This document shows, piece by piece, positions 1 through 9,436 of a stretch of DNA of 64,000 nt. This DNA comes from Hepsetus odoe (lineage: Eukaryota; Chordata; Actinopteri; Characiformes; Hepsetidae), in the NCBI GenBank assembly GCA_017165825.1, contig CM029372.1, positions 25,379,524-25,443,523 of the forward strand. The letters are read 5' to 3'. The notes beneath the pieces were generated by a model. It had not been told where the DNA came from. It did no database searches and saw nothing but the letters and a program-made list of their open reading frames with translations. Both the position numbers and the translations under genes were made by a program. Position 1 is the stretch's first letter, and every line of letters begins with the position of its first letter.

Positions 1-51
1 TCAGATAAAGAAAACTTGAGAAAACCTTTGTGTTCTTCATTTACACAGTGC

Positions 52-262
52 AGACACACTCACACACACACTTATGGACAGTTTAGCATCTCCAGGCCAC
101 CTGACGTGCAGGTCTTCAGATGAGCGGAGGACACCAGCGCTCCTGGAGGAGACTCGGGGAGAACATGTCCACTCCACACAGAAAGAAACCGGACCATCCC
201 GTATGGGAATCAAACCCAAGAACTCTTCGCTGTGAGGAGACAGTGCTACCTACTGCACCACT
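52..262 (-). repeat. Repeat C, head-side portion
   Basis: Read on the minus strand, this has the repeat C order: a head ending in the tRNA-B-box-like 'gggtttgattccc', then 'gtgtggagtggacatgttct', then the 'ctggagatgctaaa' block. It lacks the distal part with the (GAGT)n tail. The same order recurs at about 10.7, 23.3, 26.6, 30.6, 35.2, 53.6 and 63.4 kb, which shows an interspersed family. It is non-coding. Confidence 0.8.
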
Positions 263-509
263 GTTCTTTATTTACTGAGAGACAAGATAATTATGCAGCA
301 TCAGCGAACTATTTATGAATCTTCACCTCGCTCCATCAAGCAATTAACCAAATTTAGTAAACAATTAGTGCTAATTAGACTTGGCACATCTAATTTAGAT
401 GACTCCCAGCCCTCGCAAATCTCAGCATCACTTAAATAAAATGCTTCCACCAGTGTGAAGTAGACTAATGGGTTTCAACAGGCAACAAACTGTGATGGAG
501 ACAAAAGTT

Positions 510-1008
510 ACTATTGAAGACATAAGATGAGAATTACTGAAATATCGGTCTGGGAAAAGTCACAACCTTTCTGTGTCCAGAGCAATAGGCAGTAGTGAGT
601 AACCTACCAAAATTCTACCAAAATGTCAGACAATCAGGAACTTCAGGCCTTGCTTTTGATAATAGCAGCATTCGTGATTTTAGAATGAGACTGGGTAGAG
701 ACTGGGTAAACCCATGATCCAGCTGGGGTAAAAAAAATCACTGTGGATCTACAAAAAGGTTTTATCATATATTTTCCAAAACAAAGACACCCAACATCTT
801 CGACCATAAGCCTTTCTGGAATAATCTTTGGGTAGCATCCTGATTCAAAATTCCCAGTTTGGAAAATAGTGACTATTTTAACATGGCACTCCACAATGCA
901 ACCAGCTCACCAGTCAAACATGGTGGTGGTAGAGTGATAGTTTGCACTTTAGGGTTTGTGTGACTAAACTGATGGAAGCATGGATTATGCTGATTACTAC
1001 AGTAATCA
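510..1008 (+). mobile_element. Tc1-like transposase relic
   Basis: Several blocks appear in the order expected of fish Tc1-like (DD34E) transposase genes. 'ggtctgggaaaagtcacaa' at about 546 is in the helix-turn-helix part. 'cctaccaaaattctacc' at about 603 corresponds to the GRP(R/T)K linker. 'cttcaggccttgctt' follows, and 'gtcaaacatggtggtggtag' at about 914 is the conserved VKHGGGS segment, then a 'gatggaagcatgga' block. All frames are broken by stops and indels, and 720-890 looks unrelated. It is a dead DNA transposon. The family match is from memory of the family. Confidence 0.65.
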
Positions 1009-1010
1009 GT

Positions 1011-2473
1011 CCAAACTCAAAAGAAGATCAAGCGAAAATCCACTTATGAATCTGAAAAAAAAACTAATCAAATCCCCTGAATATGGTGCATGGTGTAAAA
1101 ATATATTCATACACATGCATTTCTGAAGAAATTCAGAAACATCAGAAATGAGGTGTGCAGCACTATTACTGATACAGAAAAAACATATCTGGGAGTCGAC
1201 ACTGAACTGGTTACTGCTGGGGAATGGTGTGGGAAGGATGGTGCCTTACCCAAGTGCACTTGCTTCACTGAATCTAACAGAGCTTTTCTATCAGCTCAAA
1301 ATCATTTATTGAACTCCCAATTACAGACTCCAACGGACCTCTTCTCTGCTAACCCAGACTGTACCAGCAATCAGCGCTTAAATCTAAAATGTCCCGTTCT
1401 TCTCTTTCTTGATTATCTCTTGTTGACCAGAGGAGGATGGGTTCCCCTTCTGAATTTTGATTCCTCCCAAGGTTTCTCTAGTTTTGGGAGCTTTGCCTCT
1501 GGTGTCTTCAGCTTGCTCACCAGGGGCTCGGAACTGGATTCTGTTAAGCTGCTTTGTGCCAAAAAACAGCTGTAAAAAGTGCAATCGAAATAACACCGAT
1601 ATGACTTTGGACATCAGAGGGATGAGAGGAAGAGCATTGTTTGAATACCTTCTCACCCATATTTTTCATGCCTGCCCTGGGACCCGTAACCCTCTTATCT
1701 ATACGAGCCCCAATAATGAGGTTCATGATATAAAAATATATTTATGCACATGAAATTTAGAAGAAAAAGTTAGAAATCAGGGTTTCAATCTGAAACTAGA
1801 AACCAAGCTTCTAAACCAAGTTTAAGGTAAGATGAGAAAGTGGGGATATTAGATGACTCAGCTTTTATTTCCATGGTGCTGAAACATTATCAGCTCTTCC
1901 ATTTGCAAATCAGTTTTATTTCAGCCAGAAGGTGAGATGAAAATATTAATTTTATATTTGCAATGTCCCTCACTATGGGAAAAAAAACCTGCCAAAGAAC
2001 AAAGAATTGCCTAGGACCATTTTAAAAGAAACTATATTGTGAATATTTCAGATGTTGTAGGGAGACATGTTGTAGAATTTACTTTAAAGTGTTAATTGAA
2101 AATGACATCTTAAACATGCTCTGCAGCCAGCCGAACTCCATGTCCTCAGAAAGCTCTAAATGACTCTTGTACTGGTGTGCAGGCAACGCTGCATATCGCA
2201 CACAATTTCATCGTTCTCAGATACAAGCCCTCTCACAGACTGGCACTCCATGAAATTAGGTCTCCTATTTCTGAAGCAGTAAGAGTGCCACAGCTCGGCT
2301 GCAGGACCAGGGTCATACTCTGGTTGCTCTACTCCAGAAATGTGCTGCCAAATACCTGCAGACCCTCTAAGCAGTTAGCACATCCAGCAAGGTTCCAGCT
2401 AAAATAATGCTAGAACATCTCCATTGTTGAGCTCTAGCAATGGTGAGCAACAAGGGTCCGTCAAAGAACTGGA
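1011..2473. other. Unique-looking DNA, no gene recognised
   Basis: The longest open frame (1153-1575, 140 codons) has no recognisable domain and overlaps equally open frames on the other strand, so I do not call it coding. The only structure I see is a diverged direct repeat near 1089 and 1724, listed separately. Confidence 0.5.
1089..1780 (+). repeat. Diverged direct repeat (arms 1089-1145 and 1724-1780)
   Basis: Both arms begin 'catg(g/a)t(g/a)taaaaatatatt' and end near 'aaa(c)atcag'. By eye about three quarters of positions agree over 57 bp. The arms enclose about 580 bp. They could be remnants of long terminal duplications of an unknown element or two copies of a short AT-rich repeat. 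Confidence 0.4.
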
Positions 2474-2620
2474 ACATTTACAGCATTTCAGGGTTACTTC
2501 CGTTTCCTGATTACAGGGACAGTCCTTGAGGTTGAGGGTTTTGCTCAGGAGCCCAATGGGGGTGCACCTGCTGGAGATTTGAACCTGCAACTGTTTGTCC
2601 TGTAGGTAGGTCTCATCTCT
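2474..2620 (-). mobile_element. SINE-B, decayed copy
   Basis: Minus-strand order is a decayed head, then 'gctcctgagcaaaaccctca', then 'gactgtccctgtaatcagga', then an L2-like tail ('tgctgtaaatgt'). This is the SINE-B layout also seen at 37.9 kb, but with an eroded head and a tail lacking the 'gataagagcg' block. The hAT terminus begins five bases downstream. Confidence 0.7.
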
Positions 2621-2624
2621 AGAC

Positions 2625-2718
2625 CAGGGGTGTCAAACTCAATCACACAGGGGGCCAAAATCTAAAACTCATAACATAAAATATACACTAGTTTGTCTCC
2701 TCGAAGCAAAAAGGCAGT
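2625..2718 (+). mobile_element. hAT-type DNA transposon, left end
   Basis: It starts with 'caggggtgtcaaactc' followed by 'gggggccaaaatc', the terminal motif of a very common vertebrate hAT non-autonomous group. The interior is interrupted at 2719 by a SINE insertion, and sequence at 3636-3720 appears to continue it. I find no matching right end, so the element is incomplete or its 3' end has decayed. Confidence 0.6.
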
Positions 2719-2800
2719 GGGATGTCATTTCCATCCATCCATCCATTTTCTGCCGCTTGTCCCAAACGGGGTCGCGGGGGAGTGCTGGCGTCCAACCCAG

Positions 2801-2985
2801 GGCAGCGGTGGCCTAGTGGTTAGGGAGTTGGCCCAGCATCGGAAGATTGTGGGTTCGATTCCCTCTCAAGTAGGTTGCCCTGAGGTACCCCTGAGCAAGG
2901 TACCGTCCCCATCACTGCTCCCCGGGCGCTTTCAATAGCTGCCCACTGCTGCACGGTGTTTGTGTGCATGGGTTAAAAGCAGAGG
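2801..2985 (+). mobile_element. SINE-A copy
   Basis: The head has an A-box-like 'gcctagtggttagggagttg' and the B box 'gggttcgattccc', followed by 'ttgccctgaggtacccctga', 'gagcaaggtaccgtccccat' and 'aatagctgcccactgctgca'. It ends in 'gggttaaaagcagagg' without the TTTCAC tail because the next copy begins at once. A tRNA-derived head implies an internal RNA polymerase III promoter. Confidence 0.9.
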
Positions 2986-2988
2986 CCC

Positions 2989-3165
2989 GGGGCAGCGGTG
3001 GCCTAGTGGTTAGGGAGTTGGCCCCGCATCAGAAGATTGTGGGTTCGATTCCCACCCCAGTGGGTTGCCCTTAGGTACCCTTGAGCAAGGTACTGTCCCC
3101 GTCACTGCTCCCCGGGTGCTTTCAATAGCTGCCCACTGCTGCACGTGTGAAATGCAGAGGATGAA
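2989..3165 (+). mobile_element. SINE-A copy, second of three in tandem
   Basis: This is the same head and body as the preceding copy, with B box 'gggttcgattccc' and 'gagcaaggtactgtccccgt'. It ends with 'gtgaaatgcagagg', and the terminal tail is missing. The head-to-tail arrangement could reflect tandem duplication or reinsertion at the same place. Confidence 0.88.
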
Positions 3166-3213
3166 TTTCCCATTTGTGGGATTATACATAAAGGATTATT
3201 ATACAATTATTTT

Positions 3214-3460
3214 AGGCAGCGGTGGCCTAGCGGTTAGGGCGTTAGCCGCATGATCGGAGGACCTTCCCAATAGGTTGCCCTGAGGTACCCTTGAGCAAGG
3301 TACCGTCCCCATCACTGCTCCCCGGGCGCTTTCAATAGCTGCCCACTGCTGCACGGGTTTGAGTGTGCATGGGTTAAATGCAGAGGTCCAATTTCGTTGT
3401 GGTTCATGTGTGCTGTGCCATGACCTCGCAATGACAAGGGTTGTCACTTTCACTTTCACA
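3214..3460 (+). mobile_element. SINE-A copy, third of three, with full tail
   Basis: The head 'ggcctagcggttagggcgtt' is present, but about 15 bp spanning the B box are deleted ('ggaggaccttcccaatagg'). The body is complete and the tail runs through 'tccaatttcgttgtggttca' to 'gtcactttcactttcac'. Loss of the B box should abolish the internal polymerase III promoter. Confidence 0.9.
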
Positions 3461-3635
3461 GGGCAAGGACGGGGGACAGGTCGCCAGCCCATTGCAGGGA
3501 GGAGCGGGACGGGGATGACACCTTGCTCAAGAGTACCTAAGGGCAACCTATTGGGAAGGGGTTCAAACCCCCGATCCTCCGATCATGTGGCCGACGCCCT
3601 AACCACTAGGCCACCGCTGCCCCGGGATGTCATTT

Positions 3636-3720
3636 CGCGGGTTGCAAAAACGTATTGCATTATGGGAGATGTAGTTCATGGGCAATGTGTGAATTAAATC
3701 AGCATCGATTTCATTTGGGA
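3636..3720 (+). mobile_element. Continuation of the hAT relic
   Basis: This starts immediately after the right-hand target-site duplication, so in the ancestor it was contiguous with 2718. It contains the ZNF143-like site listed separately. Assignment to the hAT element rests on continuity only. Confidence 0.4.
3655..3674 (-). promoter_or_regulatory. ZNF143/STAF-like binding motif
   Basis: The minus strand reads 'actacatctcccataatgca', close to the known vertebrate ZNF143 (STAF) consensus of the form ACTACAnnTCCCAnnATGC. Such motifs are known to be carried by transposons. Function here is unproven, and no promoter or gene is visible nearby. Confidence 0.45.
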
Positions 3721-5134
3721 CAATCACATGCATTTGAAGCACTCTGATTTTTTTATTTTTTAAAGAAAGGCAGAAATGAAGACATTCAGCATCAAAAAAG
3801 AAGAAAATTACACAGAAGTCTAAACCCAAAATGATCATTTCGCTCCATCTGCTAATGGCTTGTAAGATGAAAAGCTAATCCAAAATACTTTTCAACCATC
3901 CGGAGAACTGCATATGATGCTAACTAATCTCAGCAGTTATTTTGAAATGTTTGCAAACAACCTATGTGTTCTGAACTCCATGTACCCACAATGCAATGCC
4001 TAACACTTAAGTAGTGGTAGTGAAAAACATATGCAGTGAAGTAGGCCTCCTGAAGTAGGCGACTGACCTCATTTACTTCATTTGCTAGGTTTCTGCTGGT
4101 TTTTGGGCACTGCATGTAGTCCATGATGGTTCAGCAAGACTTGACTGGTCCTTTTTTAACACATACAGGAAGGAAAAGAGGACAAACGCATGCTTACACT
4201 GAGCACTAATGGTGTCATATTTAAAGTGATGCACTGCTGAAGCTCTGCAGAAGCATTAACGGTGTGTGAGGCGTTAGAGGTCTGGCTTCAGCACAGAACG
4301 CTGAAAGAATGAACCTGGAACTAACTGAGGAACCGTGAGAACATGAAAGGCAACGACATTATGTTCATCTAAAACTTATATTTCTCCAACATGGAAGCTG
4401 TTCTGGGGATTCTGGGGACAGATGCCCATCCTGGAGGAGGGAGGGAGGGAGGGACATCCTACTCACACAGAGAACTAATTTTGCTCTCTTAAACAATCAG
4501 CCATGATGGCAAACGTATATTTTTCAAGGCGTAGATTCTTTAGACTGAGACCGTCAGCCGTTATGCACAGGTAAACGGTGAAAGGAATCTGTACTGCACA
4601 TGCTCCAGACATGCATACCAGGAATCATCAATCATCCAGTGGTGAAGTGCACCCGAATGTAGCACTCTTTTACCCCAAAACTCTTGAGCCTTGGAAGTGC
4701 TCCTGCTACATCACCTGCCCACCATTTTCTTCCAGCAAATCAATCAGCGGCCCAGATGTGATGGGGTGGCTCTGCTGTTTTCTGTGTGTGGGCTGCAAGG
4801 AGCCTGTCGGAGTCATGCTACACATCGAGACATCACCACACAGCTCATCAAAGACTTGTTGAGGCAGTCCTGCTCGAAATCACACATCCATCTCATCAGC
4901 GGATTACCAAGTCCTTCTTGAATCAGGTGTGGAGGAGCAGGGAAAACATGCTAAATCGTCTGATGCTGTAATAAATACTCCTGCGGTGTTACTGCTGTGA
5001 GAACAATCCACCACACAGTGATTCTGTGTTCAGACACTGACCAAAGAATGGGTTCTGGGGGAGGAGCAGCAGGACAGCATGCTTTAAGTGTTCTCCTGCA
5101 GAAGTGGAAGTGACTGTCCTTGTGATCACACAGC
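3721..5134. other. Unique-looking DNA, no gene recognised
   Basis: Open frames here are under 100 codons, overlap on both strands and show no domain. A short G-rich run at 4439-4453 is listed separately. Nothing else is recognised. Confidence 0.5.
4439..4453 (+). other. Candidate G-quadruplex
   Basis: Four GGG runs are separated by single A residues: (GGGA)3GGG, preceded by 'ggagga'. One-base loops are the geometry known to favour stable parallel quadruplexes. This is a prediction from sequence only. Confidence 0.5.
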
Positions 5135-5335
5135 ATAGGGCAGTGGTGGCCAAGTGGTGAGGGACCAGGCCCCAGCATCAAAAGGTCATGGGTTCGAATG
5201 CCAGACCAACAGGTTGCCCTGAGCTACCTTGAGCAAGATACCGTCTCCATTACTGCTCCCTGGGCACTTTAAATAGCTGCCCCCTGCTGCATGTGTGTGT
5301 ATGGGTGCAATGCAGAGGAAGCATCCATCCATTTA
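5135..5335 (+). mobile_element. SINE-A copy without tail
   Basis: The head 'gggcagtggtggccaagtgg' and B box 'gggttcgaatgcc' are visible, followed by 'ttgagcaagataccgtctcc' and 'aatagctgccccctgctgca'. It stops at the 'caatgcagaggaa' block. It faces an inverted partner copy directly downstream. Confidence 0.85.
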
Positions 5336-5337
5336 AC

Positions 5338-5457
5338 CCACACACACTGTGCAGCAGTAGGCCGCCGTATCCAGCACCCAGGGAGCAGTGATGGGGACAG
5401 TACCTTGCTCATGGGTACCTTAGGGTAACCTTCTGGTCCTGGGCCTAGTCCCTAAAT
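5338..5457 (-). mobile_element. SINE-A fragment, inverted partner
   Basis: The minus strand reads head remnant 'ttagggactaggcccaggac', then 'aaggtactgtccccatcact' and 'ggatacggcggcctactgct'. Together with 5135-5335 it forms a tail-to-tail inverted pair with about 120 bp of complementary sequence. Its B box is eroded. Confidence 0.75.
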
Positions 5458-5462
5458 ACAAG

Positions 5463-6100
5463 AGGTGTTTCTAATAAAGTGGCCAGTGAGATGAAACACA
5501 AGGGAGGTGTTTCTAATAAAGTGGCCACTGAGAGGAAACACAAGGGAGGTGTTTCTAATAAAATGGCCAGTGAGTGGATACACAAGTGAGATGTTTCTAA
5601 TAAAGTGGCCACTGAGTGAACACTTAAGCGCGGTGTTTCTAATAAAGTGGCCAGTGAGTGGAGACTTAAGGGAGGTGTTTCTAATAAAGTCGCCAATGAG
5701 TTTCTAATAAAGTGGCCAGTGAGTGGAGACTTAAGGGAGGTGTTTCTAATAAAGTGGCCAATGAGAGGAAACACAAGGGAGGTGTTTCTAATAAAGTGGC
5801 CAGTGAGTGGACACATAAGCGGGGTGTTTCTAATAAAGTGGCCAGTGAGTGGACACATAAGGGAGGTGTTTCTAATAAAGTGGCCAGTGAGTGGACACAT
5901 AAGGGAGGTGTTTCTAATAAAGTGGCCAGTGAGTGGATACATAAGGTAGGTGTTTCTAATAAAGTGGCCAGTGAGTGGATACATAAGGGATGTGTTTCTA
6001 ATAAAGTGGCCAGTGAGTGGATACATAAGGGAGGTGTTTCTAATAAAATGGCCAGTGAGTGGATACATAAGGGAGGTGTTTCTAATAAAATGGCCAGTGT
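5463..6100 (+). repeat. 42-bp minisatellite, about 15 units
   Basis: Units start at 5463, 5505, 5547, 5589, 5631, 5673 (28 bp only), 5701 (lacks its first five bases), 5738, 5780, 5822, 5864, 5906, 5948, 5990, 6032 and 6074 (partial). Each reads 'aggtgtttctaataaagtgg' then 'ccagtgagtgga(t/c)acataaggg'. The unit's first part matches the well-known vertebrate DNA-transposon end 'ctaataaagtggcc', so the array probably arose from a transposon terminus. Since 42 is a multiple of three, several frames on both strands stay open. These ORFs are artefacts. Confidence 0.95.
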
Positions 6101-7186
6101 AGGCATTTTTGAAAAGTGTGTTTAATTCTTCACTTTTTCAAAAAACGGCTGCGTGTCTAACAGTGTATGAAAGCAATCACCGTCAGCTCAGTAACCACCT
6201 CATGTGACCTTACCTTCATTTAAACCAATATTCCTGCTTTTTGTTTTTTGGACACATAATCTGAGTTGAACATAATTTTAAATTAAATTGCATGAAATGA
6301 ATCTTCATTTACTGCATCGGGGAACCTCTGAAGCTGTATTTTTCCCCTCGACATCTGATCACAAATCACTTTTTTAATTCTCCAACACACAAACAAACCA
6401 TTAAAGAGCTCCCCATTTGTTTCAGTCTGAACACATCTGAATGAGTCGGAGTTTGAAAGCCTTCATCATTTACAAACTTCCAGTGCTGGAGTACTCGACT
6501 GTGGAAACTGTGTTGATTTATGTGTTTGAGGGATCGCGTTTAGTGCTCACGTTGCTTTCATTAGTAAACTGCTGCAGGCGTCAGATCCAACTCGTGTTAA
6601 ATTATTGTACATTTGCATGTTAATTGTTAAGACCGCAAAGACGGAGAACGTCGCATCCAGGCTGTCGTTTCCTAGTGTGACTGAGGGCCGAGTACACTTG
6701 GAGAAGTGACAAGTCAGTGCGTTGCTAGGAGTCTCACAGAGGCCTCAGAAACCGTGCGTGAGAGCATCCGCTGCACCACCACGAGGAAGCTGCAAAGAGC
6801 AGCGGCTGCCGGAGCTGCCTGCGAGACTTTTAGTTAAAATTCAAGATGATTATCTTATTTATTGCTAGATTAGATCCACACACTCCACCAATAGAGGCAA
6901 CTGCAGAACTCTATTGATCACTGATGTTTTATTAAATGCTGTGACAGAATCATTGATCCGCTCGTCCCGAGCGAGCCCGCGGGCCGGTAGTTTTTATGTC
7001 TGAGCCTTTCCTTAAAGGTGAAAAGAGGATTGTCTTTTATGTTTTGAATAAAAGGTCATAAACCACGGTCGTTTACGCTGGGACGTTTTCTTCCGGTGCT
7101 GATTTTAAAACCTCGCTGACTCAAATTTTAATATTTAAAAGCTAAAATACTTTTTAACGTGCTGCTTTTAATACGGCAATGTGAAC
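6101..7186. other. Unique-looking DNA, no gene recognised
   Basis: Mostly AT-rich, with a small GC- and CpG-rich pocket at about 6958-6990 ('cgtcccgagcgagcccgcgg'). No repeat family and no convincing exon is seen. The GC pocket is too short to call a CpG island. Confidence 0.45.
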
Positions 7187-7405
7187 TATGAAAGTGAAAG
7201 TGAGTATTTTTGTCATTGCGAGGTCACAGCACAGCAGACAGTGAACCGCAACGAAATTGGACCTCTGCATTTGACCCATGCACACAAACACCGTGCAGCA
7301 GTGGGCAGCTATGAAAGCACCCGGGGAGCAGTGACAGGGACGGTACCTTGCTCAAGGGTACCTCAGGGCAACCTACTGGTAAGGGGTTTGAACCCACAAT
7401 CTTGA
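7187..7405 (-). mobile_element. SINE-A copy, near full length
   Basis: The minus-strand copy has the tail at 7187 ('gtgaaagtgagtatttttgt' on the plus strand), the 'cgcaacgaaattggacctct' block, 'cggtaccttgctcaagggta' and a decayed B box. The A-box end is missing because another fragment abuts at about 7410. Confidence 0.88.
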
Positions 7406-7414
7406 AACTCAGAC

Positions 7415-7475
7415 TAGTACTTTGCCCTGAGATCCCCTTGAGCAAGGTACCGTCACCATCACTGCTCCCCGGGTC
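7415..7475 (+). mobile_element. SINE-A body fragment
   Basis: Only 'tgccctgagatccccttgag' and 'caaggtaccgtcaccatcac' through 'tccccgggt' remain. It lies head-on against the preceding minus-strand copy, giving another inverted SINE-A pair. Confidence 0.75.
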
Positions 7476-7689
7476 CCCATTCTTGACCCTGGCTGTGTCT
7501 TAGTTTTTTGTTGGTTCCTTGTTACCCCGCCTTTTAGAATTACGTATGATACATGTTTTATATCCATAGTTTTAATGTACTTAATGAACTTTCACCTACG
7601 TACAGCCTCTATGCCTCCTACATTGCACCTGGCAACCAATCAGACAACAACATTGGCATTTGCATTTTGCATTTGCTCGCATTTGTGTT

Positions 7690-8298
7690 CGCAGTTATTT
7701 TGCAAAATGTAGTTTTTCCAACCATGTGTCCGAAGAGAGTGAGCGCGAAGGACAGAGCTGAGAAGAAGAAGCGGATGATGAGCATGGAATTAAAGAAAGA
7801 TGATCGAAAAACATGACCAAGGTGTGCGTGCAGTCGACTTGGTGAAGCAGTACGAGCGCAGCACTTCTCCAGTCTGCACCTGAAACAGACACACTGGACT
7901 GGTTTTAATGGAAAACCCCGTCCAGGAAAGTGAGGACAGCGTGGCGACACGGGCAGAAATCAGCCAATAAGATTCAGTTATTCAGCCTTTCTTCTCCACC
8001 TTCAGCATCTTCAAGTCGTCTGATCTCCAAGGCAAATGCTGCACATTATACTTAATAAAACCAGTTTACTGCAGCACATTCTACTGTATTGTGTTTTTAT
8101 ACAATATTCGTAATTTATAAGCACATTTTTCTTATTTAAAAACATGGAACAAAAAGAATGTGGTGTTTTTTTGGGGTCCGGAACGGATTAATGGCATTTC
8201 AGTTCATTTCAATGTGGAAAATTGATCTGACATACGAGTCATTTGAGTTAGGAGCTCCGTCACGGATCGAATTCAACTCGTAAGTCAAGGCACCGCTG
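7690..8298 (+). mobile_element. Tigger (pogo-like) transposon, internally deleted
   Basis: An ATG at 7724 opens a frame starting MCPKRVSAKDRAEKKKRMM, with the lysine-rich start and 'SMELKK' segment typical of Tigger transposases (CENP-B-like HTH domain). At about 7797-7805 the frame shifts, and a second frame carries HDQGVRAVDLVKQYERST, the next part of the same domain, before a stop. The catalytic region is absent. The 3' end at 8165-8298 has 'ggaacggattaatggcattt', 'gacatacgagtcatttgagt' and the terminus 'cttgac..gcaccgctg' style inverted sequence, followed by TA, the expected target. The left terminus was not found. Confidence 0.8.
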
Positions 8299-8848
8299 TA
8301 TATATATGTATAATAAAAATGTAAAGTGTGTAAACAAGTAAACACACTCTACTTCCTTCTATATTTTCCTTCTACAGAGCGTGTCATTTGTCCTCCGTCT
8401 CTCAAAGCCTCTCCTGCTGTTGGGTTTTATCTTCCCTCTTATTGTTTCTTCTACTGTATCTAATAAAGGCAGCTCGCTCTTCCAGACTAAGTTCATTTTA
8501 ACTCATTATGTTAACCCGCCCGCCTGTTGGAGGGGTTTTAGCAGCTGATTTGTTCGTCCTTGTTTTCCTCAACAGTTGTAATATTCACGAATCACAAATC
8601 TGGTTGGTGAACAATAAATTCAGCATATGTGGCTGCGACTGTAATAACCTGAGAAGCACAAAGAAGCCCTGAAATATTTATCGTCTCTCAGCATGAAAAG
8701 CACACCTCTTGCAATGAACGCAGTCGTTGTGCCGCAGCACGGTTAATGTAGTGTCATTTCATTTTAAATGTTAAATGTTTAAGTGTTAAAAGTTCCAATT
8801 ATAAAAAACACACAAACAAGAAGAGGAATCCGTCATTACACTAGTTGC
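8299..8848. other. AT-rich spacer, no gene recognised
   Basis: It begins with a TATATATATGTATAATA stretch at the transposon target. No repeat family or exon is recognised in the rest. Confidence 0.45.
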
Positions 8849-9075
8849 GTGTGCAGCGGTGGCCTAGTGGTTAGGGCGTTGCCCTGGATTGGAAGATTGT
8901 GTGTTCGATTCCCTCACCAGTAGGTTGCCCTGAGGTAGCCTTGAGCAAGGTACCGTCCCCATCACTGCTCCCCGGGTGCTTTCAATAGCTGCCCCCTGCT
9001 GTATGGGTGAAAGGCAGACGTTGAAATTTGTTGTGTTGCGTTTCACAGTGACAAGGCTAGTCACTTTCACTTGTT
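8849..9075 (+). mobile_element. SINE-A copy, full length
   Basis: Head 'gcggtggcctagtggttagg', B box 'gtgttcgattccc', body 'gagcaaggtaccgtccccat', and tail 'gtttcacagtgacaaggcta' through 'gtcactttcact' are all present. It is one of the more intact copies in the window. One B-box position differs from the GGTTCGA core. Confidence 0.92.
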
Positions 9076-9244
9076 CATTTGTACTATCAGCAAAACAATT
9101 CGACGAGGATTATACACATTTATCAAATATAAATGATAAATTATTTCTCTTTCTTTCTTTTCATATTAGAAAGCAAAACAGCTGGAAACCTCTCTGTAAG
9201 GTTTCGCTAAATGGCAGGAGTGATCTATGAAAGGCATTTTTCCC

Positions 9245-9435
9245 GCAGGAGTGAAAGGGAAGGTTTACAGGATGGTAGTGAGACCAGCTATGGCTTCAGA
9301 CAGGCGTTAGAGCCGGAGGTGTCGGAGTTAAAGATGCTGAGATTTGTGTTGGAATGACGAGGATGGACGGGAATAAAACACGTGTTATATAGTATGAGCG
9401 ACAGCTCAGGTTGGACGACATGGAGATAAAGTCAG
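9245..9435 (+). mobile_element. RTE-type LINE relic (3' coding end)
   Basis: Broken frames read VKGKVYRMVVRPAM, then EPEVSELKMLRFVL, then a decayed 'MDR/R' segment. These match the better-preserved minus-strand copy at 57.1-57.5 kb (VRPAMLYGLETV... EVSELKMLRLAL). That stretch is the region downstream of reverse transcriptase in fish RTE-like non-LTR elements. An internal deletion removes the MLYG part. Confidence 0.65.
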
Positions 9436-9436
9436 A

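Larger units (their letters stand above)
2719..3635 (-). mobile_element. A/D chimeric SINE with 12-bp TSD, split by SINE-A copies
   Basis: 'gggatgtcattt' occurs at 2719-2730 and again at 3624-3635, a perfect 12-bp target-site duplication. Between them, on the minus strand, a SINE-A head (3505-3623: 'ctagtggttagggcgtcggc', B box 'gggggtttgaacccc') passes into the C-like tail at 'cccgctcctccctgcaatgg' (about 3498). That tail is cut at about 3461 and resumes at 2800-2731, ending in (ATGG)n. The gap is filled by three plus-strand SINE-A copies (2801-3460) with loss of about five tail bases. The element sits inside the hAT relic. Confidence 0.85.

Noticed and set aside
3199..3546. Minus frame of 115 codons and similar frames near SINEs (e.g. 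14343-14720, 39409-39846)
   Set aside because: They are translations of SINE-A copies and recur wherever the SINE occurs.
5445..6125. A repetitive protein with a 14-residue period on either strand
   Set aside because: It is the 42-bp minisatellite. Several frames on both strands are equally open and the unit is derived from a transposon end.
6958..6990. A CpG island or promoter
   Set aside because: The GC-rich pocket is only about 30 bp; surrounding sequence is AT-rich and no exon follows.
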